A DNA stretch of 25,270 nucleotides from a virus: positions 1 through 25,270 of the IMG/VR virus record IMGVR_UViG_3300031951_001112; one strand, given 5' to 3'. The notes under the pieces were generated by a model that saw nothing but the letters and a program-made list of their open reading frames with translations, made no database searches and was not told where the DNA came from. The position numbers and the translations under genes were made by a program. Of this stretch, positions 1 through 6,291 are shown piece by piece; the first letter of the stretch is position 1; every line of letters begins with the position of its first letter.

Positions 1-698
1 ACGACTTCTCCAATCTTGCACATAATGTCATGGCATTCCAAGCTGGTAAGTTTCCGACCTGCCGCACCTTTAAACTTATTAGTAACAAATTCAAAGAGTT
101 CAGTGAGGGGTTTAGGGCCGCTAGCTCGACCACCAAACGTTTTAAGGCGTGCCCCTGCCGGACGGACTTTAGTAACATCCCATTTCGGAATTTCCCCGGA
201 ATATAGCAAGGCGATGAGTTGACGTAAACTCTTGGCCCAACCTGCTTTGCTATCAGACACAGAGATAGTAGTGTCACTATTAAAGAGTTGCGTAGGTACT
301 TCTGGTAGTTTGTTAACATACTTGCTCTCAACTGAGAATCCAACACCAGTGCCACATAACAAGATGTACATGGCTTCATCAAAGGATTTAACATCATCTA
401 CAGGTAGGTAGGAACAGTTGTACCCTGCTGTATTGTCTCGTGCTAGTGCCTCCCCTGCGGTCATCATAGCTCGCATAGAGGGCATTACTTCGTGATTGAG
501 AATAGCATCATGTAGATCATCGTACAATTCAGGGGTCATCTTGTAACCCATCTTGCCAATGAGGTGACGATGCATGAAGTTCATGTAACGGTCAACTGTC
601 TCAGGCCAATGCTCACGGCGATTCTCTTCTTCTAGGAATCGGCTATAGCGACTCTTAGCAATGAATGTTTCGTAGATACCCATTTCGTGTTTAATCAT
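1..698 (-). CDS. nrdJ: Class II (adenosylcobalamin-dependent) ribonucleotide reductase, N-terminal part
   Basis: Reduces ribonucleotides to deoxyribonucleotides using adenosylcobalamin, supplying dNTPs for phage replication. The gene runs off the left edge, so only the first 232 residues are visible. Residues 71-124 read VMPSMRAMMTAGEALARDN, then AGYNCSYLP, then LCGTGVGFSVE, the pattern of monomeric Lactobacillus-type RTPR; Cys95 in YNCS matches a redox-active cysteine. A GAGG lies 9 nt before the ATG, and the start overlaps the end of the preceding small gene by 8 nt. It closes the visible part of an operon that also holds ThyX, MazG and a deaminase. The class is a confident call from motifs; the radical-site and C-terminal cysteines lie outside the window. 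Confidence 0.93.
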   Translation of the reverse strand, partial: MIKHEMGIYETFIAKSRYSRFLEEENRREHWPETVDRYMNFMHRHLIGKMGYKMTPELYDDLHDAILNHEVMPSMRAMMTAGEALARDNTAGYNCSYLPVDDVKSFDEAMYILLCGTGVGFSVESKYVNKLPEVPTQLFNSDTTISVSDSKAGWAKSLRQLIALLYSGEIPKWDVTKVRPAGARLKTFGGRASGPKPLTELFEFVTNKFKGAAGRKLTSLECHDIMCKIGEV

Positions 699-807
699 CT
701 TCTAATTCCTCTTCGTTATAAAATGCAATTTCTGCAATGCCTAAGTAGATGCTGACATATACACCGGGGCCGGGATTAATCTCAAACCCTAGTGCAAAGC
801 CAGCCAT
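691..807 (-). CDS. Small hypothetical protein, 38 aa
   Basis: Reads MAGFALGFEINPGPGVYVSI and ends in an acidic tail (NEEELEDD). Not a recognised family. The ATG sits in a TAATG overlap with the stop of the upstream gene, and its own stop overlaps the start of the reductase by 8 nt, so it exactly fills the space between two genes of the operon. This is the main support for it being real. The hydrophobic, glycine-rich middle is too short and polar to call a membrane segment. No function is proposed. Confidence 0.65.
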   Translation of the reverse strand: MAGFALGFEINPGPGVYVSIYLGIAEIAFYNEEELEDD

Positions 808-1001
808 TAATCTAATTGCGATGGACATTTGACCTCCATGTTTCGTAACTCACACTCACGCATGTTATTAATAATGAGTTTAGCTTGGTCAGATAACATC
901 TTGTAGAACAAGGGGCCATACTTACCACTGCACACAATGTAATCAAAGTCTTTAATTACACCGTGTAGCCATGCTTCCTCTTCGTTTACATCATCGGTCA
1001 T
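807..1001 (-). CDS. Hypothetical protein, 64 aa
   Basis: Start chosen at MTDDVNEEEAW because AGGA lies 7 nt upstream of that ATG; the open frame continues upstream to 1082, deep inside the MazG gene, without a good site. It begins 11 nt before the MazG gene ends and stops in a TAATG overlap with the next gene. The protein has an acidic N-terminus and two cysteines (one in YIVCSGKYGPLF). No family recognised. Confidence 0.7.
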   Translation of the reverse strand: MTDDVNEEEAWLHGVIKDFDYIVCSGKYGPLFYKMLSDQAKLIINNMRECELRNMEVKCPSQLD

Positions 1002-1305
1002 CACCGCTTCCTTGTAGTGTACCACGTTGCTGTCGGCTACGTAGCTTGTTAATGTTACCAATGGCAACATCTTGTAAGTCAATGTTGTAGTGTTCAGATA
1101 GTACAGCTACAAACCACAACACATCACCCAACTCCTTTTTTAGGCTGTCTCGGTTTACTAGGTTTCCGCTGTCCCTCACTGCTTTTGCGAACAGGGATGC
1201 TACTTCCCCTGCTTCCCCTACTAGCCCTAGGCTTAGGTACTGATCGTTTAACGCTGTCGGCAGTGCTAGCCTTGCCGCCATCTCTTGATACTCTCGTAGA
1301 TTCAT
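991..1305 (-). CDS. MazG-like nucleotide pyrophosphohydrolase
   Basis: Predicted to hydrolyse (d)NTPs to monophosphates and pyrophosphate, cleaning or reshaping the nucleotide pool. The 104-aa protein shows the MazG metal-binding pattern: E31 and E34 in GEAGEV, then E58 and D61 in KKELGDVLWFV, with the typical helical spacing. An AAGGA about 8 nt upstream supports the ATG at 1305. Its first 182 nt lie inside the 3' part of the HNH gene in another frame. Phage MazG proteins of this length are common. Substrate cannot be read from sequence. Confidence 0.88.
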   Translation of the reverse strand: MNLREYQEMAARLALPTALNDQYLSLGLVGEAGEVASLFAKAVRDSGNLVNRDSLKKELGDVLWFVAVLSEHYNIDLQDVAIGNINKLRSRQQRGTLQGSGDDR

Positions 1306-1663
1306 TCTTCTCTTCCTTTGTCTTTACCTTATGGCATGTAGTACACAACACCTGTAAGTTACTCTTCTCACAGAACATACGGTCAATGTACACATCCCAA
1401 GAAACAAAACCAGTAGTCGGGTTAACTACTGGCTCCATATGGTCAACCTGAACATCCTTAGCTGTATACTCATTATTACAACAAGCACACCTATAATGCA
1501 TTGCTAGTTTACCAGACTTCTTATTAGTCTTCCTACCTAACTCTGCCTCTTTAAGTGCTTTCCACTTAGGGGGCCACCTTCGCATTCCACCACGTAGCGT
1601 ACTAGTAATGAAGCTGCGATAGCGGCCTTCTGTCCACTCTCCATCGTTCCTTAAATCACCCAC
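1124..1663 (-). CDS. HNH endonuclease with long basic C-terminal tail
   Basis: HNH nuclease, 179 aa. N-terminal part reads YRSFITSTLRGGMRRWPPKW, usual in phage HNH proteins; the core has a zinc pair at C59/C62, the catalytic region VDHMEPVV (D74-H75), N102 and a second pair C107/C110 followed by H111. Family members usually end soon after this (about residue 118). Here the frame continues 60 residues through a Ser/Arg/Lys-rich tail that coincides with the start of the MazG gene, so the tail is either overprinted coding sequence or a lucky open frame. The start is GTG, overlapping the upstream stop by 13 nt, with a weak ribosome site. It may act as a homing enzyme or in DNA processing. Confidence 0.85.
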   Translation of the reverse strand: MGDLRNDGEWTEGRYRSFITSTLRGGMRRWPPKWKALKEAELGRKTNKKSGKLAMHYRCACCNNEYTAKDVQVDHMEPVVNPTTGFVSWDVYIDRMFCEKSNLQVLCTTCHKVKTKEEKNESTRVSRDGGKASTADSVKRSVPKPRASRGSRGSSIPVRKSSEGQRKPSKPRQPKKGVG

Positions 1664-1887
1664 GGGATTACTTTAGTCCATGCGGCAAAGTGATGAGTAG
1701 TGCCGTTGCTGTCAACACATTTGCTGTACATTCCGTCAATACCCATGAATTTGTATACATCTCCCATTGTAAACGCCTCACTATCTGGCGGTACAGTGAC
1801 AACATCTGTTGGTGCAAGTTTGAAATGCTTACCACGTTCCATGTCATATAGTGCCTTCATGTCTGAAATATCAATTTCACTTATCAT
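1651..1887 (-). CDS. Hypothetical protein, 78 aa
   Basis: Starts at ATG 1887 with GAGG four to five nt upstream. The middle (residues 23-50) looks like a small beta-rich fold, with VVTVPPDSEAFTMGDVYKF and CVDSNGTTHHFAAW. Family not recognised. It overlaps the HNH start by 13 nt and follows a tiny membrane-protein gene after 6 nt. No function is proposed. Confidence 0.75.
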   Translation of the reverse strand: MISEIDISDMKALYDMERGKHFKLAPTDVVTVPPDSEAFTMGDVYKFMGIDGMYSKCVDSNGTTHHFAAWTKVIPWVI

Positions 1888-1893
1888 ACATCC

Positions 1894-2043
1894 TCACTTT
1901 AAGTTTAACCAAAGTCCTACCTGTGCAAAGGCATACCCTGTCCAAATCATGCCGTTAGACATTTCGCCCTTGCTCCATTGTAGCACACCTACGATGAGAT
2001 AGCCAACCCCTGTAGCTCCTACAATAAGATGCTCAAGTGTCAT
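1894..2043 (-). CDS. Small membrane protein, 49 aa
   Basis: Reads MTLEHLIVGATGVGYLIVGV at the start, a clear hydrophobic segment (residues 5-22), then a polar turn (QWSKGEMSNG) and a second hydrophobic segment (residues 31-47). This predicts a two-helix inner-membrane hairpin. The ATG overlaps the upstream stop as ATGA. No homologue recognised. Possible roles include host membrane modification or lysis timing, but the sequence gives no direct evidence for either. Confidence 0.7.
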   Translation of the reverse strand: MTLEHLIVGATGVGYLIVGVLQWSKGEMSNGMIWTGYAFAQVGLWLNLK

Positions 2044-2318
2044 AGCTTTGCTAACTCAGACTTTAATCGGCTGTGAAAACTATCTTCCCCATCATCACCA
2101 CTGACAAGCCAGTCAATACGTTGTACGTACACATGAGCTTGTTTTAATAGTTCTACAGCTTTATCAAACTCTCGCATTGTTTCACGACTGTAGTGGTTGC
2201 CGATAACATCACCCCACTGGTTCTTGTCATTGCAATCATTAGTGTTTATAAGCGCTTCAATATCTTCTGCAATACTTTGTATTTTATATTGTTGGTATTG
2301 AAAGTGTCCACCACTCAT
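2040..2318 (-). CDS. Conserved phage protein of unknown function (MSGGHFxY type), 92 aa
   Basis: Begins MSGGHFQYQQYKIQSIAEDI, an N-terminus seen in many phage and bacterial hypothetical proteins, followed by a helical body (residues 45-92). AAGGAG lies 5 nt before the ATG, one of the best ribosome sites in the operon. It overlaps both neighbours by ATGA. Function unknown. Confidence 0.85.
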   Translation of the reverse strand: MSGGHFQYQQYKIQSIAEDIEALINTNDCNDKNQWGDVIGNHYSRETMREFDKAVELLKQAHVYVQRIDWLVSGDDGEDSFHSRLKSELAKL

Positions 2319-2545
2319 ACTTGCTCCTTAAGCGGCCTATAGATAGTGTTCAGTGTTTCAAAACTACCATCACCATGTTTCTTCACCACAAGGGATGTAC
2401 GAATATTATCTTTCCCTAGTATAGGGTGATCTACTCCGTATACACGGGCATACTCTGCAAATTCATCATCTACTTCTACCTCATAGAATCTAGCCTCACC
2501 TATGTAGTGCACCACAGGTTTAATCATGTTTGTTAAGTCTTCCAT
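2315..2545 (-). CDS. Hypothetical protein, 76 aa
   Basis: Start placed at MEDLTNMIKP because GGAG lies 5 nt upstream; a start at 2569 has no comparable site. The first 13 nt overlap the end of thyX, and the stop overlaps the next start (ATGA). Acidic, with alternating hydrophobics around ARFYEVEVDDEFAEYARVYG. No family recognised; no function is proposed. Confidence 0.75.
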   Translation of the reverse strand: MEDLTNMIKPVVHYIGEARFYEVEVDDEFAEYARVYGVDHPILGKDNIRTSLVVKKHGDGSFETLNTIYRPLKEQV

Positions 2546-3162
2546 AAATACTCCATTGTTGGATAACATTTAAGTAGTTGCTCTTTTATTAGTAACGCTA
2601 CTTCTCGGTGTTCCTTCTGAGTAGCAGGGTCACATCGTACTTCTAGGTAGTGAATCCAATTACGTAGTGTACCCTTCATGTACATCCTACTCATTGTCAA
2701 CCCTTCAGGTAGGATTTTACGTGCAACTTCTTTTGCAACGTTGCGGGATAACGCTTGCTTATAAAGAAACTCAGCATCGTCAATAACTCGTTGCTGTGCT
2801 CGTTGCCACCATACATCTACATCAGGGTTCCCACACTCTAGGCTATTCTGCCTATTCTTACTGTCTTGCATACGGCACTCTGCTCGTTCAAATCCCTGTA
2901 CCTCTGCATATCGCTGGCTAAACTCTTGAAAGTAAAAGCTTCGGTGTCGTAGTATTTGTCGGGCAATGTCTCGTGTAGTGTCAATCTCTACACACATGTC
3001 CACCATATCTAACGGCGACCAATGCTTATTCTTCACAAGGTATTTAACCAACTTACCTGCTGTTGCTTTGTTGTCTTGGTTCTCAGGGTTGGATACTCGT
3101 GCCATGTACGCTACCAAATCCTCCCCTTCCGGGGTACTCCAAATCAATTTTACCTTGCTCAT
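2533..3162 (-). CDS. thyX: FAD-dependent thymidylate synthase ThyX
   Basis: Methylates dUMP to dTMP using methylenetetrahydrofolate, NADPH and FAD. The ThyX signature RHRx7S is complete: R72-H73-R74, then SFYFQEF, then S82, followed by QRY. Start chosen at MSKVKLIWSTPEG because GGAG lies 10 nt upstream; the frame runs up to 3234 but only through a TTG start inside the previous gene. Length 209 aa is normal. It sits with MazG, the reductase and the deaminase, so the phage makes its own thymidylate. A 59-nt gap before it (3163-3221) contains a perfect GTTATTAATAAC palindrome. Confidence 0.96.
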   Translation of the reverse strand: MSKVKLIWSTPEGEDLVAYMARVSNPENQDNKATAGKLVKYLVKNKHWSPLDMVDMCVEIDTTRDIARQILRHRSFYFQEFSQRYAEVQGFERAECRMQDSKNRQNSLECGNPDVDVWWQRAQQRVIDDAEFLYKQALSRNVAKEVARKILPEGLTMSRMYMKGTLRNWIHYLEVRCDPATQKEHREVALLIKEQLLKCYPTMEYLWKT

Positions 3163-3221
3163 AATCTTGTAACTCCTGTGCCCAATCACGTTGTCGTTCG
3201 TTATTAATAACTTCTTTACGT

Positions 3222-3452
3222 TTACTCTTCCCAATCTTCTCCAGTTCCAAAGTCGGGCGGCTCGTCTTCTTCAAGGTCTTCAGTGTCGTCATTTGTTTGA
3301 AAGAATTTATGGTAGTTAGCAACTAATACATCTGGTAGAAGTTGCACTAGGTCATCTACGGACAATCCTAGTGCAATGGTTAGCTCAGTTGGGTCATCAA
3401 AGTTCTCCTCAATGAATTGTTTTACTTGCCATAGCTTGTCGTTATAGTTCAA
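3222..3452 (-). CDS. Hypothetical acidic protein with TTG start, 76 aa
   Basis: The protein reads NYNDKLWQVKQFIEENFDD, then LTIALGLSVDDLVQLLPD, then a strongly acidic tail (NDDTEDLEEDEPPD). The middle looks like a small helical domain. There is no ATG in the frame; the only plausible start is TTG at 3452, preceded by AGGGGGAC and overlapping the upstream stop, so translation is probably coupled. Function unknown. Confidence 0.78.
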   Translation of the reverse strand: MNYNDKLWQVKQFIEENFDDPTELTIALGLSVDDLVQLLPDVLVANYHKFFQTNDDTEDLEEDEPPDFGTGEDWEE

Positions 3453-3774
3453 CAGAGTCCCCCTTCTTTAACTTCTTCTTACGTTCTTTCTCCCGAGTGA
3501 TTAGGTCTTCCTTAATGGCATCGTAGTTGGCTGTGTACACATCTCGAAAGTTACTGATCTCATCAAGCAACAAGTGTAGCTTAGCAATCTTTGTGTCCAA
3601 GTCTTTAACGTCATATACGCTGAAGTCTAGGTTTACTCTTCGTGAACAGTCACTAATTGTAATAGTGCCATCTAGTCCACCACACCAATCTGTACTGCCA
3701 ATGTCACATTCAATTGCTCCTACCCCTGTAGTCTTATTTAAAAACTTACGTGAGTGGTGTTTGATCTTGACCAT
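3442..3774 (-). CDS. Hypothetical protein, 110 aa
   Basis: N-terminal half looks beta-rich (GVGAIECDIGSTDWCGG); C-terminal half is helical and ends in a very basic run (EKERKKKLKKGD). AGGGA precedes the ATG by about 7 nt. It overlaps the metallophosphoesterase end by 29 nt and the next gene by 11 nt. No family recognised. The basic tail could touch nucleic acid, which is speculation. Confidence 0.78.
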   Translation of the reverse strand: MVKIKHHSRKFLNKTTGVGAIECDIGSTDWCGGLDGTITISDCSRRVNLDFSVYDVKDLDTKIAKLHLLLDEISNFRDVYTANYDAIKEDLITREKERKKKLKKGDSVEL

Positions 3775-4528
3775 ATCGCTTCCCTAAATATTCAATTGAT
3801 AAAAACATCTCGTCAAAGTGACCATCATCTACTTCGTTGAGCATAACCAAACCTCGCCAATGTTTGTTGGAAAGTTGATCCATGTAACTCTCATCGTGTA
3901 GATAATAGCTCCCTGCAATTATACCACAAATAGATTTACCATCTGCTCGTTTACCATAGGCTACTTGCTTCCCTTGTTGATGACCAGCAATGCAAGACAT
4001 ATGGAGCTTACTAATAATAGCACTAGCAGTACCAGCGGGCCTGCCCATAGCTCCAACAGGCCAATAATGGTTGAAACCAACACCATTGATAAAAACAGGA
4101 TGGAGGAACTCATGTACTTCCCAATCTTTCTCGTAACCTAAGTCGGCTGTTGATATTAAGCCTTCTAAGGTGGGGTTATTGTTAACTGCACGGTTGATAC
4201 GGTTTTCATGGTTTCCCATTAGCATCACCATACGGGGCTTATATACTTTGTGTTTGGTATCTTTCTGCACCTTCTGTAGGTGTCGCAAAGGGGCTAGCAT
4301 CTCTTGCATAGCCACCTTCGTAACCTCTACATCTTTTTTATACCGTAAACCTTCAAAGTATTTACTGCCCCTAACGTCATGGGTTGACAATGAGGGCATG
4401 TCAGCAAAGTCCCCTAGGTTGACAACTACATCAGGTCGGTAGTCAGCAATTGCTTTACCAACCCAAGGTAGATGCTCCCTAGGTACACCTTCCTTAATCT
4501 GTACATCCGGCACTACTAATATCTTCAT
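3746..4528 (-). CDS. Calcineurin-like metallophosphoesterase
   Basis: Two-metal phosphoesterase, 260 aa. The metal-binding motifs appear in order: VVPDVQ near the N-terminus, NLGDFADM, LMGNHENR, and GHQQGK with an upstream HYW. Start moved to the ATG at 4528 because AAGGA lies 7 nt before it; the longer frame starts with TTG. The start lies 35 nt inside the previous gene. Such phage enzymes may act on nucleic acid ends, cyclic nucleotides or proteins. Its position beside a Cas4-like nuclease and polymerase suggests a DNA-metabolism role, which is inference. Confidence 0.9.
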   Translation of the reverse strand: MKILVVPDVQIKEGVPREHLPWVGKAIADYRPDVVVNLGDFADMPSLSTHDVRGSKYFEGLRYKKDVEVTKVAMQEMLAPLRHLQKVQKDTKHKVYKPRMVMLMGNHENRINRAVNNNPTLEGLISTADLGYEKDWEVHEFLHPVFINGVGFNHYWPVGAMGRPAGTASAIISKLHMSCIAGHQQGKQVAYGKRADGKSICGIIAGSYYLHDESYMDQLSNKHWRGLVMLNEVDDGHFDEMFLSIEYLGKRYGQDQTPLT

Positions 4529-4769
4529 CGTCAATTCCTTTAGTTAGACATTCCCAATCTTCGTCAATGCGCTTGCTAATCTTATCGTGGACACCTACAT
4601 ATCCTGTAGCGTCTAGAAACTTAGCAAACTGCAACAGCACATTGTCCCACCGTGTCTCGTCTGACATTTCAAACTCATGCACTACACGTAGATCAGTTGG
4701 ATATTCAATACCGGGAAATACGTTGTCTTCAATTTCACTAGGCTTAACACATTCAAAACGGAATTGCAT
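4494..4769 (-). CDS. Hypothetical protein, 91 aa
   Basis: Start at MQFRFECVKPSE, with AAGGAG 6 nt upstream. Acidic. Contains RWDNVLLQFAKFLDATGYVG, which looks like an amphipathic helix followed by a turn. It overlaps its upstream neighbour by 17 nt and the phosphoesterase start by 35 nt. No family recognised. Confidence 0.78.
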   Translation of the reverse strand: MQFRFECVKPSEIEDNVFPGIEYPTDLRVVHEFEMSDETRWDNVLLQFAKFLDATGYVGVHDKISKRIDEDWECLTKGIDDEDISSAGCTD

Positions 4770-4974
4770 CACTATCTCCTTCAACAACAATAAAAGCTTT
4801 TACTGGTTTGTATACATTAACACCATCGTTATTGTATTCGGCATGGTAGCTGGCGCTACTAATAGCACTCTTCTCTGATACATACATCTTAGGGGTAGTT
4901 GTGTTTTGTGTACACATAAACTCCCCTAACATTGCTCGGTGCTTTAGCACCCAACCCTCTTTAATTACTTGCAT
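4753..4974 (-). CDS. Hypothetical protein, 73 aa
   Basis: Start at MQVIKEGWVLKHR, with GGAG 7 nt upstream; it begins 14 nt before the nuclease gene ends. Probably a small beta-rich fold (KMYVSEKSAISSASY and VNVYKPVKAFIVVEG). No family recognised. Confidence 0.75.
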   Translation of the reverse strand: MQVIKEGWVLKHRAMLGEFMCTQNTTTPKMYVSEKSAISSASYHAEYNNDGVNVYKPVKAFIVVEGDSDAIPF

Positions 4975-5800
4975 TGGTAATCTCCATAACACGAGGTACA
5001 TCTACCACTTCAACTAGAAACTCTGGGCCACTGGCATATAAGAATGTACGCATCTCTGGGAAACATTCTTTCTTGAAGTTGCAATAACTGCAACTGGTGC
5101 ACAGCTTCTTGTTCTTACTAGTCTTACTGGCTGGAACAGGGTCTAGTCGTTTGATGCTGTCAGGACTGGACAAACCCGCAGTCTCTGCGGCATGTTCAGC
5201 TTGCATCTTAAACAAACCTTTGTTCACTTCAATAGGATAGTAGTTTACATGTCCTAGCTCTTTCTGGATAGTGAGAAAGCCAGCATCGTTATAATTAAGA
5301 GAAGTAGCATAGCCATTAAGTTGTTGGTAATATCCAAAGGGGTCATCGACTAAGTTGTTCTTAAACTTCTCTTCAGAATATTTAGTAACACTCTTAACGT
5401 CAACCATTGCGCCATCAATCACAGCGTCAATGCGTCCCCGTACATACCAACCATCACCAATGTCGTAAATAACTCGCTCTTGCTTCTTCTCTACTGTATG
5501 ACCAGCATCCTCTGCTACATTCAATACCAACTCTTCTAGAATGTCTCCGTAAAAGAATTTGAGTAAGGCACGACCATCAGGCTTCTCAGCAACTGTAGGC
5601 ATGTTGTACTTGTACCATAGTCTACGTGCACATGGATCACCAACTTCTGAGAAGTAAAGGATTTTCTCCTCACGCTCTCTATCTCGTGGGGTAAACCATT
5701 TGTCATAGCTTACATCTACCTTGTTGTTATTAGTAACAGGGGCTAAGCCCCCGCTGACAACACTGTAAATGTCTTCCACCAGTGTGTTGATAGATTTCAT
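4961..5800 (-). CDS. Cas4/RecB-like PD-(D/E)XK nuclease with probable Fe-S cluster
   Basis: Predicted DNA exonuclease of the Cas4/AddB-like group, 279 aa. Core motifs: GDILEE (residues 85-90), GRIDAV (D125), VDVKS (D134, K136) and QQLNGY (Q160, Y164). Cysteine C57 (GDPCARRLWY) and the C-terminal set C234, C237, C240 and C246 fit the split cysteine arrangement that holds a 4Fe-4S cluster. It sits between an OB-fold protein and small genes, downstream of the polymerase, which suggests recombination or end processing during replication. No cas1 or CRISPR array is near, so a role in spacer acquisition is not supported. The start is in a TAATG overlap. Confidence 0.92.
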   Translation of the reverse strand: MKSINTLVEDIYSVVSGGLAPVTNNNKVDVSYDKWFTPRDREREEKILYFSEVGDPCARRLWYKYNMPTVAEKPDGRALLKFFYGDILEELVLNVAEDAGHTVEKKQERVIYDIGDGWYVRGRIDAVIDGAMVDVKSVTKYSEEKFKNNLVDDPFGYYQQLNGYATSLNYNDAGFLTIQKELGHVNYYPIEVNKGLFKMQAEHAAETAGLSSPDSIKRLDPVPASKTSKNKKLCTSCSYCNFKKECFPEMRTFLYASGPEFLVEVVDVPRVMEITNASN

Positions 5801-6291
5801 TAGGCTACCATTGCCTCTGCTGCTTGTGCGTCTAGATCACCACATGAGTATGCTTCAAACATACGAGCAACCTTAATGATTGTTTCAGCATACTGGTCAA
5901 GCGTAAATTCGTCACTGCCAATGCAGTCACACACTGCTTTAGTAGCATTCGTAATGGAGTTCTGTCGAACAATGGCACGATCACCGTGTAGTAGAGGGAT
6001 TGGAAACACCTTGCTAGGAGGGCTGTAAGGGGCTTTGCCGGGGCTAGCTGTTGATGCGCTAGGGGTAGGTGCACCAGCACCCTTCTTAAGCATTTGAACA
6101 GATGCTAGGTCAACGTTCTTACCGTAGGTGTTCTCGGTATATTGAAAGTCAACTTCATCACCAATAGCAAATGCTGGCTTCTTAAAGCCATAGCTGAATC
6201 GTTCACCACCTGCTGTGATGGTGTACGCTGGCTTAGGGCCAAACTTGGTAGTAACTTCTTTAGTCGTGATGTTCTCGATGATATAGCTCAT
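5800..6291 (-). CDS. OB-fold single-stranded DNA-binding protein
   Basis: 163 aa. Residues 1-70 look like an OB-fold (TTKEVTTKFGPKPAYTITAG, then a DEVDFQYTENTYGK strand pair), followed by a Pro/Ser/Ala linker (residues 74-92) and a helical C-terminal part with RAIVRQNSITNATKAV. This layout is common in phage ssDNA-binding proteins encoded beside polymerases. It overlaps the polymerase stop by ATGA and the nuclease start by TAATG. The call rests on fold pattern and context rather than a diagnostic motif. Confidence 0.78.
   Translation of the reverse strand: MSYIIENITTKEVTTKFGPKPAYTITAGGERFSYGFKKPAFAIGDEVDFQYTENTYGKNVDLASVQMLKKGAGAPTPSASTASPGKAPYSPPSKVFPIPLLHGDRAIVRQNSITNATKAVCDCIGSDEFTLDQYAETIIKVARMFEAYSCGDLDAQAAEAMVA

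Noticed and set aside
3083-3322. 79-codon frame between thyX and the acidic 76-aa gene
   Set aside because: It overlaps both real genes heavily and has no ribosome site; only about 60 nt of it is free sequence.
4567-4878. Plus-strand open frames inside the leftward operon
   Set aside because: They run antisense through genes with clear family motifs or coupled starts and lack ribosome sites; treated as shadows.
4961-5800. Cas4-like nuclease as part of a phage CRISPR system
   Set aside because: No repeat array, cas1 or cas2 nearby; its neighbours are replication genes, so a replication or recombination role fits better.
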